A DNA stretch of 64,000 nucleotides from Paenibacillus sp. CF384. GTDB taxonomy: Bacteria; Bacillota; Bacilli; Paenibacillales; Paenibacillaceae. The stretch is from positions 186,001 through 250,000 of the forward strand of contig NZ_FNNV01000010.1 of assembly GCF_900106745.1 (NCBI RefSeq), given 5' to 3'. Shown one piece after another: positions 34,551 to 42,705 of the stretch. The first letter of the stretch is position 1, and every line of letters starts with the position of its first letter. The translations under genes and the position numbers were made by a program. The notes under the pieces are model-generated. The model was not told the DNA's origin. It searched no databases and saw nothing but the letters and a program-made list of their open reading frames with translations.

Positions 34551-35353
34551 TAGCGCTCCCCCTCCCATGTGATGAGCGACGCGACCCGTTCCCCGATGAG
34601 CTTGTAGCCTTCAGCATTCGGATGGAACTGATCTCTGGCTAGATAATTCTGGACCTTCAACTGAAAGAGGTCCATCGTCGGCACGAGCACGGTGTCCGTG
34701 TATTTGGCCGCGGTTTCTGCCGTTTGGTAATTCCAATCCCGTACGATCTTGGTCGTTGTCTGTGTTTCCTTTAAGGCGATGAACGGATTGTATAACCCGA
34801 TTAGGAAGAGCTTCGAGGCAGAATTGACGGCTCGAATGTCCTTGAGCACAAGATTCAGCTGCTCCGCATAAGCTTCTTGAATCCCAGCGATGTTGGAAGG
34901 ATCCAAGTTGCCAAGCGTCTCGCCGCCTTGGAACAGATCGTTGCCGCCGGTACTGATTACGATGACATCCGCCGCCTTAAGCTCATTGCGTACGTCAGGC
35001 TTGTCCAGCGATGCGGTCAATTCTGGTGTACGCAGCCCATTAACGCCGTAGTTCTTGACAAGAATTTCTTGACCCGCCGCCTTCGTCTTCAGCTCGTCCA
35101 CCATGTACCCTATGTACCCTTTGCCTTCCGGGTCGCCGGCTCCGCGAGTAAGGGAGTCGCCGAGTGCCACGACGCGGAACTTCCCGTCATCCACAATCGG
35201 AGTCGGCGATTCTTCCGCGGTCGATACCGGGACAGAATCCTTGCCGGACTTCCCGGTAAAATAATCCTGCATCGTCCATGCCAGCCCGCCCAACCAGACA
35301 AATCCGGATATGGCGGAAACGACCATGAGACCTTGAATCCATTTCCCTTTCAT
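34550..35353 (-). CDS. SGNH/GDSL-family hydrolase (YpmR-like), membrane-anchored
   Basis: 267 residues from the ATG after GGAGGAATGCAGG. N-terminal hydrophobic helix (residues 7-27) as signal anchor, then an SGNH fold: block I VALGDSLTRGAGD with the nucleophile Ser, block II Gly in YGVNGLRTPEL, block III Asn in STGGNDLF, block V FHPNAEGY with Asp/His replaced in part (DQFHPN). Probably an extracytoplasmic lipase/esterase acting on lipid or cell-wall ester. The TAATG overlap ties its translation to the ABC exporter. Confidence 0.87.
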   Translation of the reverse strand: MKGKWIQGLMVVSAISGFVWLGGLAWTMQDYFTGKSGKDSVPVSTAEESPTPIVDDGKFRVVALGDSLTRGAGDPEGKGYIGYMVDELKTKAAGQEILVKNYGVNGLRTPELTASLDKPDVRNELKAADVIVISTGGNDLFQGGETLGNLDPSNIAGIQEAYAEQLNLVLKDIRAVNSASKLFLIGLYNPFIALKETQTTTKIVRDWNYQTAETAAKYTDTVLVPTMDLFQLKVQNYLARDQFHPNAEGYKLIGERVASLITWEGER

Positions 35354-35385
35354 CCTGCATTCCTCCGCCCATTCAGGTAACTGTT

Positions 35386-35420
35386 TCACAAAAACGCCAG
35401 CTCATTATGGAGCTGGCGTT
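35386..35420 (-). terminator. Terminator of uvrC
   Basis: 11-bp perfect stem (AACGCCAGCTC/GAGCTGGCGTT, loop CATAAT) and TTTTTGTG on the minus strand, 15 bases after the uvrC stop. Confidence 0.87.
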
Positions 35421-35435
35421 CTCGTCCGTTAGGTC

Positions 35436-37397
35436 TTATTCCTGCTGTTCTTCCTTCAGCGCTTCAATGATTTGAGAGGCAAGCTTCTCGCCAATCGACA
35501 GCGGCCGGAAGTCTTCAATGGCGGCTTCCCTTATTTTCTTAATGGAGCCAAAATGCTTCAGCAGCGCCTTGCGCCGCTTCTCTCCGATGCCCGGAATCGA
35601 GTCCAGCTTCGACGCCACCATCGATTTGCCCCGCTGCTCGCGGTGGAACGTAATCGCAAAACGGTGAACCTCGTCTTGAATGCGCTGCAGCAAGTAGAAT
35701 TCCTGGCTGTCACGCGGCAGCGGCACCACTTCTGGCGGATCCCCTGTCATAAGCTGCGCTGTTTTATGTTTGGTGTCCTTCACAAGTCCGCACACCGGTA
35801 CCATCAAGCCAAGCTCATTCTCCAGAATATCGAGTGCTGCGGAGATCTGACCGCGACCGCCGTCGACAATAATCAGATCCGGCAGCGGAAGCTCTTCCTT
35901 CAGCACACGCTCATAGCGGCGGCGGATGACTTCACGCATCGTCCCGTAATCATCCGGTCCGACGACCGTCTTGACCTTGTACTTGCGATATTCCTTCTTA
36001 TCCGGCTTGCCATCCATGAAGACGACCATGGCCGAGACGGGATCCGTCCCTTGAATGTTCGAATTATCGAACGCTTCGATGCGGCGAACCTGCGGCAGAC
36101 CCAGCGCTTCCGCCAGCCCTTCTGATGCTCTGAAGGTGCGCTCCTCATCCCGCTCGATCAGCTTGAATTTCTCATCCAGCGTCACCTTCGCATTGTTTAC
36201 TGCCATCGTAACGACATCGCGTTTGCGTCCGCGCAGCGGCATGAACACCTTCACCTTCAGCCATTTCTGCAAGGAATTTCGCAGCTCGGCCTCCACTGAA
36301 CCTGCTTCCGGCTCACCTTGCTCATCGCCCTCGGCATGATGCTCAGCAGGAACGGCCTCCACCATGTATTCTACGCCTGACTCCTGCACGCTCGCAGCTG
36401 TTTCCAGCTCCGCTTCCTGCGGCGGGGAAGGCAAGAAAATTTCCTTCGGCAGCGCCGGATTTTCCGAATAATACTGCGTCACGAACGTCATGAAATCATC
36501 ATACGCCGTGCCGTAATACGGGAATGTCGTCGCTCTTCGCTCGATCAGCTTCCCTTGCCGCATGTACATAATTTGTACGCACATCCAGCCTTTCTCGATC
36601 GCATAACCGAAGACATCGCGGTCCATCGCATCGTTGAGCGTAATCTTCTGCTTCTCCATGACAGCATCGATGGCAATCAACTGATCGCGGTATTCTTTCG
36701 CACGCTCGAATTCCATCAGCTCCGCGGCGGATTCCATCTTAGCCTGCAGCGTCTTCTTCACTTCATCATGACCGCCATTTAAGAACTTGGTGATCTCTTG
36801 CACCATGTTCTCGTACGTGCCCGGCGCAATATCGAACTCGCATGGCGCAACGCATTGCCCGATGTGATAATACAAACATACCTTGTCCGGCAGCGTGCCG
36901 CATTTGCGCAGCGGATATAACCGGTCCAGCAGCTTCTTCGTTTGAGTAGCCGCGAATGCATTCGGATACGGTCCGAAGTATTTGCCTTTATCTTTGACGA
37001 TCCGGCGCGTGACCTCAAGCTTCGGATGCGCTTCACTCGTTATTTTGATATACGGGAAGGTCTTGTCATCCTTGAGCAGGACGTTATAACGGGGATGATA
37101 TTGTTTTATCAGGTTGCATTCCAGGATCAACGCTTCCATATTGCTCGATGTTACAATGTATTCGAAATCGCGGATTAAGGAAACGAGCCGCAATGTCTTT
37201 CCGTTATGACTGCCGTTAAAATACGAACGTACTCGGTTCTTCAGAACCTTAGCTTTGCCGACATAAATGATGGTGCCTTCGGCATCTTTCATCAAATAAC
37301 AGCCCGACTGATCCGGCAGCAATGCCAGCTTACTGCGAATTCGCTCTTCGGCAAGGCGCTTGTCAGCGGCTGATTCCGTTCTCGGTTGATCCTCCAT
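35436..37397 (-). CDS. uvrC: Excinuclease ABC subunit C
   Basis: 653 residues. N-terminal GIY-YIG endonuclease ([25 protein letters not shown]), the Cys-rich CVAPCEF segment, a UvrB-interacting UVR helix pair ([21 protein letters not shown]), the RNase H-like C-terminal endonuclease ([35 protein letters not shown]) and a terminal helix-hairpin-helix ([20 protein letters not shown]). Makes both incisions in nucleotide excision repair. An acidic insert of about 45 residues around 330-375 ([14 protein letters not shown] region) is longer than in most homologues. GGGAGGAGGACGAC precedes the ATG. Confidence 0.97.
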   Translation of the reverse strand: MEDQPRTESAADKRLAEERIRSKLALLPDQSGCYLMKDAEGTIIYVGKAKVLKNRVRSYFNGSHNGKTLRLVSLIRDFEYIVTSSNMEALILECNLIKQYHPRYNVLLKDDKTFPYIKITSEAHPKLEVTRRIVKDKGKYFGPYPNAFAATQTKKLLDRLYPLRKCGTLPDKVCLYYHIGQCVAPCEFDIAPGTYENMVQEITKFLNGGHDEVKKTLQAKMESAAELMEFERAKEYRDQLIAIDAVMEKQKITLNDAMDRDVFGYAIEKGWMCVQIMYMRQGKLIERRATTFPYYGTAYDDFMTFVTQYYSENPALPKEIFLPSPPQEAELETAASVQESGVEYMVEAVPAEHHAEGDEQGEPEAGSVEAELRNSLQKWLKVKVFMPLRGRKRDVVTMAVNNAKVTLDEKFKLIERDEERTFRASEGLAEALGLPQVRRIEAFDNSNIQGTDPVSAMVVFMDGKPDKKEYRKYKVKTVVGPDDYGTMREVIRRRYERVLKEELPLPDLIIVDGGRGQISAALDILENELGLMVPVCGLVKDTKHKTAQLMTGDPPEVVPLPRDSQEFYLLQRIQDEVHRFAITFHREQRGKSMVASKLDSIPGIGEKRRKALLKHFGSIKKIREAAIEDFRPLSIGEKLASQIIEALKEEQQE

Positions 37398-37526
37398 TGT
37401 CGTCCTCCTCCCGGCACATGGCTACCGTTTATTGTACCACAATGAGCCTGATTTTGCGGTAGAACTCGGCTTGCTTAGAAGTGGCTTTCGGCACAAATTC
37501 GCCTCACAATTGTCACGACCTCCGAC

Positions 37527-37556
37527 TTTACAATTATTCTGGAAGTTGGGTATACT
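37527..37556 (+). promoter_or_regulatory. Promoter of the YqzM-like gene
   Basis: TTTACA (37527-37532) and TATACT (37551-37556), spacer 18, about 40 bases before the start codon. Confidence 0.55.
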
Positions 37557-37597
37557 AGGGGGAGCAATCGTTGTTGTCTAAGGAGGAAGTTGAAACG

Positions 37598-37744
37598 ATG
37601 GAAAATGTAAGAGACCCACGTGAGCATTTGAACGAGGAACCGCGCGACGATCTATTCGACGTTGCACTTGGCTTTGGCGGATTCTTTGGACTGCTGTTCG
37701 TTATTTTCGCCGCTGCGGTGATTATCAAATTCATCATTTCGTAA
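37598..37744 (+). CDS. YqzM-like small membrane protein
   Basis: 48 residues; ATG 11 bases after AAGGAGGAAG. A charged N-terminal half (MENVRDPREHLNEEPRDDLF) precedes one membrane helix (GFFGLLFVIFAAAVIIKFI). The D-V-x-L-G-F-G-G-F-F ... VIKFI pattern resembles the YqzM family of Bacillus spore-formers, function unknown. Own promoter and terminator. Confidence 0.65.
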   Translation: MENVRDPREHLNEEPRDDLFDVALGFGGFFGLLFVIFAAAVIIKFIIS

Positions 37745-37749
37745 TAATG

Positions 37750-37786
37750 TGGCCTTGCCTCGGAATCCGGGAGCAAGGCCATTTTA
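37750..37786 (+). terminator. Terminator of the YqzM-like gene
   Basis: TGGCCTTGC pairs with GCAAGGCCA, then TTTTAAT; begins 5 bases after the stop. Confidence 0.82.
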
Positions 37787-37796
37787 ATGGAATGAG

Positions 37797-37825
37797 TTGA
37801 CAAGGCGCTTCGAAGCGCATAGAAT
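37797..37825 (+). promoter_or_regulatory. Near-consensus promoter with a perfect palindrome in the spacer
   Basis: TTGACA (37797-37802) and TAGAAT (37820-37825) with a 17-base spacer that contains the perfect 14-bp palindrome GCGCTTCGAAGCGC (37805-37818). A dimeric repressor bound there would block RNA polymerase. Confidence 0.75.
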
Positions 37826-37859
37826 GACAACTAACGATAACTAAGGAGGCTGATGTCAA

Positions 37860-37943
37860 ATGGTAGCTAATGTCATGAACGTTCAAGAAGTAGTTGCAGT
37901 TGCATCGGTCTCAGACGGATCAAGTACGGGAGTTACGCAGTAA
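37860..37943 (+). CDS. 27-residue peptide gene of unknown function
   Basis: ATG ten bases after AAGGAGG. Product begins MVANVMNVQEVVAVASVSDG and ends GVTQ: mildly hydrophobic middle, Ser/Gly/Thr tail, no Cys, no Lys or Arg, one net acidic charge or two. It sits between its own promoter and a strong terminator, so it forms an independent transcript of about 190 bases. It matches no peptide family I know; possibilities are a secreted or regulatory peptide, a leader, or an unselected frame on a small RNA. Confidence 0.55.
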   Translation: MVANVMNVQEVVAVASVSDGSSTGVTQ

Positions 37944-37985
37944 GCTAAGGACATAGCCCTAGTTTATTTGTAATCGCCCAAGCCG

Positions 37986-38024
37986 CCGCAAGAGACCGTA
38001 ATCCGGTTTCTTGCGGTTTTTTTT
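37986..38024 (+). terminator. Terminator of the 27-residue peptide unit
   Basis: 14-base near-perfect stem (CCGCAAGAGACCG/CCGGTTTCTTGCGG, loop TAAT) followed by eight T. Confidence 0.92.
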
Positions 38025-38059
38025 GTGTCCGTTTCGGTACGTACAACGTATCAGAGCGA

Positions 38060-38093
38060 AGACCGCAGGAGTTTATTTCCTGCGGTCTTTTTT
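38060..38093 (+). terminator. Second terminator/attenuator-like hairpin before rsgA
   Basis: 11-bp perfect stem (AGACCGCAGGA/TCCTGCGGTCT) plus six T, 35 bases after the previous terminator and 45 before rsgA. No gene lies between the two terminators, so it may back up the first or attenuate a promoter hidden in 38025-38059. Confidence 0.8.
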
Positions 38094-38138
38094 GTTATCC
38101 ATCCACACCAATCCAACTAATAAAGGGGTACACCAACT

Positions 38139-39281
38139 TTGAACATGAACCATCCCATGCAAGAGAGCTCGAACATGAACGAGCTGAAGGACTACGGCTG
38201 GAATGAATACTGGGAGAATGCTTTTACCCAAGTGTCCGGCAACAGTATCGGCGGCAAAAGCGGCAGCGGCGTAAGCCTTGAGCCTGCACGAGTCGTGGCT
38301 CAATTTACGAATCGTTACCGCATCATGACCGACGCCGGCGAATACGCCGCTGAAGTCAGTGGCAAATTTCAATTCCAAGCTGCATCACGCAGCGAGTTTC
38401 CTGCCGTCGGCGATTGGGTCGCCGTACAATCGTTACCCGGTGAGCAGCGTGCCATTATTCACAGTATCCTGCCGCGGCGCTCGGCGATGATTCGCCGTGC
38501 AGCCGGCAACGTGCCGGAAGAACAGGTCATTGGCACGAACATCGACACCCTCTTCATCGTCAATGCGCTCAACGGCGATTACAACGTCCGTAAGATCGAA
38601 CGTTACCTCATCGCAGCCTGGGAAAGCGGCGCAACGCCTGTCGTGCTGCTGACGAAAGCGGATCTCTGCACCGATACGGAGCGCAGAGTCGCTGAAGTTG
38701 AGGCCGCGGCACCGGGAGTTCCTGTCCATGCAGTCAGCGCGCTGGAGAACGAAGGCCGCGAATCGCTCTCCCCTTATATGCTCCAAGGCCGCACCATTGC
38801 CGTAACCGGCTCATCCGGCGTCGGCAAATCGACGCTGCTGAACTGGCTGGCCGGCGGAGACCTGCAGCGCGTGCAAGGCATCCGCGAGGATGATGCGCGC
38901 GGCCGCCATACCACTACGCATCGCGAACTGTTCCCGCTTCCGGGCGGCGTCATCATGATGGATACGCCGGGGATGCGCGAGCTGCAGCTGTGGGAAGCCG
39001 ATGACGGTTGGCAGGAAGCGTTCTCCGATATCGAAGCGATCGCAGAGACCTGCCGTTTCCGCGATTGCCGCCATCAAGCGGAGCAAGGCTGCGCCGTGAA
39101 GGAAGCGCTGCGCAGCGGCGCGCTCGACGAGCGCCGCTACGAGAGCTACAAGAAAACCGGTCGAGAGCTGGCGCATCAAGCGCGCAAAGAGCAGTCCGTC
39201 AGCAAACGGCAGAAGAAAAGCGCAGATAAACGGATCGAAGCACGCACAAGCTACGTGAAGCACAAGCTGGACATCGACTGA
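38139..39281 (+). CDS. rsgA: Ribosome small-subunit-dependent GTPase A (RsgA/YloQ/YjeQ)
   Basis: 380 residues; TTG start ten bases after AAAGGGG (ATG two codons later is an alternative). OB-fold N-terminal domain (about 50-130), a circularly permuted GTPase with motif order G4 (TKAD), G5 region, G1 GSSGVGKST (about 229), G2/G3 DTPGMRE, and a C-terminal zinc finger (CRFRDCRHQAEQGC). It checks maturation of the 30S subunit. A 40-residue N-terminal extension and basic C-terminal tail (KRQKKSADKRIEAR) suggest the longer paralogue found beside, not inside, the prpC-prkC locus. Confidence 0.93.
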   Translation: MNMNHPMQESSNMNELKDYGWNEYWENAFTQVSGNSIGGKSGSGVSLEPARVVAQFTNRYRIMTDAGEYAAEVSGKFQFQAASRSEFPAVGDWVAVQSLPGEQRAIIHSILPRRSAMIRRAAGNVPEEQVIGTNIDTLFIVNALNGDYNVRKIERYLIAAWESGATPVVLLTKADLCTDTERRVAEVEAAAPGVPVHAVSALENEGRESLSPYMLQGRTIAVTGSSGVGKSTLLNWLAGGDLQRVQGIREDDARGRHTTTHRELFPLPGGVIMMDTPGMRELQLWEADDGWQEAFSDIEAIAETCRFRDCRHQAEQGCAVKEALRSGALDERRYESYKKTGRELAHQARKEQSVSKRQKKSADKRIEARTSYVKHKLDID

Positions 39282-39322
39282 TTTGACTGGCGATGGGCTG
39301 AGTAGTATGATCTTAGCAAGCG

Positions 39323-39339
39323 ACTTATCAAGCGATAAG
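39323..39339 (+). promoter_or_regulatory. Candidate TetR operator upstream of tetR
   Basis: ACTTATCAAGCGATAAG, a palindrome with six-base arms (CTTATC/GATAAG), 34 bases before the tetR start. The same 17 bases occur, reversed, before the mmpL gene. Confidence 0.75.
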
Positions 39340-39373
39340 CTGATGATAGAGCTGGAAAGGAATCTCCACCGCA

Positions 39374-40015
39374 ATGGCAGCCAACAAATCCAATCAATCA
39401 CAAGAGACACGCGCCATGATTATTAGAACGGCGAAGGAGCTGTTTATGGAGCTCGGTTACCGCGCCGTATCCACGCGACAAATCGCCGATGCCTGCGGCT
39501 TAACTCAGCCTGCCTTATATCACCACTTCAAGGATAAGCAAGCGCTATACGTGGATGTCATGCGCTCGGTGTGCGAAGGCACCCGAAGCGTGCTCGACGG
39601 CATCATTCAAAGAGAAACAGATGTCAGGCATCGCCTCTACCGGATCACTGCCTATATGCTCGCAAGTCACCCCGAGGATCTCAGCCGGATGATGCACGAT
39701 ATCCGGCATGAGCTTGCTCCGGAGTCTCAGCGCATCATCTATGAGCTGTGGCGCAGCGCGTATCTTACGCCGCTGATTACCGTATTCGAAGCAGGCCAGC
39801 ACGATGGACAGCTGCGCAGCTCGGCTCAGTTCGGCATTGATGCCGAGAAATCAGCGCGGCTCTTGATGGGGCTCATCAATCAGACTTTGGCCGCTGCCTC
39901 TACCGTTTCTGCGGCAAGCACAGCAGACACAAAGAAAAATTGGGATGATCAAGCCCAAATGCTCATCAACGTATTGTTATTCGGACTATCGGCCACCCCG
40001 CCACCTTCGGCGTAG
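39374..40015 (+). CDS. TetR-family transcriptional regulator
   Basis: 213 residues. N-terminal helix-turn-helix (ETRAMIIRTAKELFMELGYR, VSTRQIADACGLTQPALYHHF, KDKQALYVDVM) and a helical ligand/dimer domain. It lies 80 bases before a transporter gene of the MMPL class, with the same palindrome in front of both genes, so it probably represses itself and the transporter until a ligand binds. Ends in a low-complexity Ala/Ser/Pro tail. Confidence 0.93.
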   Translation: MAANKSNQSQETRAMIIRTAKELFMELGYRAVSTRQIADACGLTQPALYHHFKDKQALYVDVMRSVCEGTRSVLDGIIQRETDVRHRLYRITAYMLASHPEDLSRMMHDIRHELAPESQRIIYELWRSAYLTPLITVFEAGQHDGQLRSSAQFGIDAEKSARLLMGLINQTLAAASTVSAASTADTKKNWDDQAQMLINVLLFGLSATPPPSA

Positions 40016-40047
40016 GGCGGCCTGAATAGCCCTTTTTTTCTACCTAT

Positions 40048-40067
40048 CACTTATCGCTTGATAAGTG
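40048..40067 (+). promoter_or_regulatory. Candidate TetR operator upstream of mmpL
   Basis: CACTTATCGCTTGATAAGTG: perfect 8-bp arms with a four-base centre, 28 bases before the transporter start. It contains the tetR-upstream site in the opposite orientation. Confidence 0.8.
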
Positions 40068-40095
40068 AAAATCAAAAGGAGATGAATACATCCAC

Positions 40096-42363
40096 ATGGT
40101 AATCAAATGGCTCGAAACATTTACGCAAGCAGTCGGAGGCAAACGAGGCCGCTGGCTGACGCTTGCCGCCTGGATCATTATTGTCGCTCTGCTCAACATG
40201 ACGCTGCCTAGTTCTTCAGAGCTGAAGGACGATACGCTGGCGAACTTCGATGCGAACAAACCATCGGTTCAAGCCGAGAAGCTGATCGCCGAGCAGTTCC
40301 CATCCGAAACCGGCATTCCCGCACTATTAACCTGGTATCGCGCAAACGGGATTACGGATGCGGATCTGACTGGCATTCAGCAGCTGGCGAAGCAGCTCGC
40401 TGCACATCCTGTCCCTCATCAGGAAAGTGTCGTCCCGCTTGATAAGCTGCCGCTTCCGGCGCTGAAGCAGCAAGTTTCTGAGGACGGAACGACGTTAGTT
40501 CAGCCTGTCCTGTTCGATAAGACCGCAGGCAGCGACGGACTCAAAGAAGGCTTGACCCAGATCGAGAAAGAAACCGCACTTATCTTCAAGGATGCAGGAA
40601 ATCCGTTTCAAACCAAGCTTGCAGACGAATCCGGCAGCAGCGACCTTGCCGTACGAGCATCCGGACCTGTCGGTATCTCAGTAGACGCAACAGGTTTGTT
40701 TAAGAGCGCTGACGTTTCCTTGCTTCTTGCTACCGTATTTCTGGTTCTGCTCTTCCTGCTGCTCATCTACCGTTCGCCGGTACTTGCTCTCATTCCACTT
40801 ATTGCAGTCGGATTCGCATATGGCGCTATCACACCGCTGTTAGGCTGGATGGCGGATCAGGGCTGGATCGCTTACGATTCCCAGAGCTTGTCCATTATGA
40901 CCGTGCTGCTGTTCGGGGCCGGAACCGACTACTGCCTCTTCCTAATTGCAAGGTTCCGCAGCGAATTAAAGGAAGAAGGCCATACGTTCACCGCATTGAA
41001 GCGCGCCTTCAGCGGCTCTTCCGGCGCCATTGCCATGAGCGGACTAACGGTTGTCTTCTCCCTGCTCGTCCTGCTGCTGGCTGAGTTCGGCAGCATTCAA
41101 CGCTTCGCTGTTCCGTTCAGCTTAGCCATTCTGATTATGATGATCGCCAGCTTGACGCTCGTACCCGCGCTCCTCAGCCTACTGGGCCGAGCATCCTTCT
41201 ACCCGTTCATTCCAAGAACGCCAGAAATGGCTGCCGCCCGAGCGAAGAAGAAAGGTAAAGCCGCGCCAGCTCTACAATCGCGCCAGACCCTTGGCGATCG
41301 ACTGGGCGAATTCGTTGTCCGTAAGCCGAAGCGAATTGCGGTGATAACGACAATTATCCTGGTCATCTGTGTTATTTTTGCTACCCAGATCAAATACACA
41401 TTCGACACGCTCTCGTCATTCCCGGCGGATTCGCCGTCACGAGAAGGCTTTACCCTCATTGCCGATCATTTCAATGCAGGAGAGCTCGCACCTGTGCAAG
41501 TGATTGCAGAGACGAAGTCCGCCGAACAAGGCGAGGCGGTTCACTCCGCATTGGCTGCTCTTCCTTTCGTGAAGAAAGTAACCGATCCGGTCCAAGGCGC
41601 ATCGAATTCGGATCTGCTCCGATTTGAAGTCGAATTGGCAGTAAATCCGTATTCCATCGAAGCGATCGATCATATCCCGCAGCTGCGGCATGCAGCAGAA
41701 CAAGCACTGACTGCGACGACGAGCGACAGCACAGCCGATACCGCGAAGCAGGTATGGATCGGCGGGCAAACCGCAGAGCAGTACGACACCAAGCAAACTA
41801 CCGGCGATGATGCGAAGCTCATCATTCCGGCCATCTTGATTCTCATCGCGATTCTATTGCTCGCCTACTTGCGTTCCTTCGTCGCGATGCTCTATTTGAT
41901 AGCAACGGTACTGTTGTCCTACTACAGCGCACTCGGACTCGGCTGGGTGGTACTTCATTACTTGTTCGGCACAGAAGCCATTCAGGGACTCATTCCGCTG
42001 TATTCCTTTGTCTTTATCGTTGCGCTCGGCGAGGATTACAACATCTTCATGATTTCGAGCATTTGGAAGAAAGCACGTCACATGCCCTTGCGCCAAGCGG
42101 TGAAAGAAGGCGTGTCACAGACCGGCTCCGTCATCACCTCGGCAGGACTGATTCTTGCAGGTACATTCGCTGTGCTGGCGACTTTGCCAATCCAAGTGCT
42201 TGTGCAGTTCGGCACAATAACGGCAATCGGGGTGCTGCTGGATACGTTTATCGTAAGACCGTTCCTCGTTCCCGCGATAACCGTACTTTGCGGTCGAGCT
42301 GCCTTCTGGCCTGCTGCTGCTTCGAAAGCCGATCGATCAACACACATAAGTAACGAATCTTAA
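40096..42363 (+). CDS. MMPL-family (RND-like) transporter, YdfJ-type
   Basis: 755 residues. Two repeats, each one helix, a large outside domain of about 150 residues, and five to six helices. Characteristic stretches: FGAGTDYCLFLIARFRSEL (helix 4 of repeat 1 with a proton-relay Asp) and ALGEDYNIFMISSIWK (repeat 2). Actinobacterial MmpL proteins export lipids; Firmicute members are mostly linked to drug or lipid efflux. Probably induced through the adjacent TetR. AAAGGAGATG lies 14 bases before the chosen ATG, slightly long. Confidence 0.9.
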   Translation: MVIKWLETFTQAVGGKRGRWLTLAAWIIIVALLNMTLPSSSELKDDTLANFDANKPSVQAEKLIAEQFPSETGIPALLTWYRANGITDADLTGIQQLAKQLAAHPVPHQESVVPLDKLPLPALKQQVSEDGTTLVQPVLFDKTAGSDGLKEGLTQIEKETALIFKDAGNPFQTKLADESGSSDLAVRASGPVGISVDATGLFKSADVSLLLATVFLVLLFLLLIYRSPVLALIPLIAVGFAYGAITPLLGWMADQGWIAYDSQSLSIMTVLLFGAGTDYCLFLIARFRSELKEEGHTFTALKRAFSGSSGAIAMSGLTVVFSLLVLLLAEFGSIQRFAVPFSLAILIMMIASLTLVPALLSLLGRASFYPFIPRTPEMAAARAKKKGKAAPALQSRQTLGDRLGEFVVRKPKRIAVITTIILVICVIFATQIKYTFDTLSSFPADSPSREGFTLIADHFNAGELAPVQVIAETKSAEQGEAVHSALAALPFVKKVTDPVQGASNSDLLRFEVELAVNPYSIEAIDHIPQLRHAAEQALTATTSDSTADTAKQVWIGGQTAEQYDTKQTTGDDAKLIIPAILILIAILLLAYLRSFVAMLYLIATVLLSYYSALGLGWVVLHYLFGTEAIQGLIPLYSFVFIVALGEDYNIFMISSIWKKARHMPLRQAVKEGVSQTGSVITSAGLILAGTFAVLATLPIQVLVQFGTITAIGVLLDTFIVRPFLVPAITVLCGRAAFWPAAASKADRSTHISNES

Positions 42364-42395
42364 CGAATATTAGCCCTCCCTAAGAAATCAGCAAA

Positions 42396-42435
42396 AAGCG
42401 CCGGGTCACTCGTCATCACGAGTGGTCCGGCGCTT
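42396..42435 (+). terminator. Terminator between mmpL and the sulfate operon
   Basis: 18-bp stem with two mismatches (starting AAGCGCCGGGTCACTCGT), flanked by AAAA left and TTC right; probably works for both convergent units. Confidence 0.82.
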
Positions 42436-42453
42436 CTTCAATCTCGATATGTC

Positions 42454-42684
42454 CTATCCGTTAACAGCCTTCAACTTATCGGTGCTGTTTGTTGGTTCTT
42501 GTCGTTGTTGCCCCGTTTGCCCGGTTTTGGCAGTCGCCGCATCGAACCGCTTGCGCTCTGTACGGTCGATCTGGACGACTCTGCCGTCATGAACCGTAAT
42601 GAGCACCGAACCATATTCAAGCCCATTTACCTGTGTTGCTATGCGCTCTAACCATTCTTGATCCAGTACGATTGGCTTTGCCAT
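42454..42684 (-). CDS. YezD-like DUF2292 protein
   Basis: 76 residues. The N-terminal 45 match the YezD/DUF2292 family: DQEWLERIATQVNGLEYGSV, LITVHDGRVVQIDRTERKRF. The rest is a Thr/Gln-rich tail. Members are often encoded with sulfur-assimilation genes; here it is the last gene of the sulfate transport operon, 21 bases after cysA. Biochemical role unknown. Confidence 0.82.
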   Translation of the reverse strand: MAKPIVLDQEWLERIATQVNGLEYGSVLITVHDGRVVQIDRTERKRFDAATAKTGQTGQQRQEPTNSTDKLKAVNG

Positions 42685-42705
42685 TATAAATCCCTCCCGG
42701 ACGAA

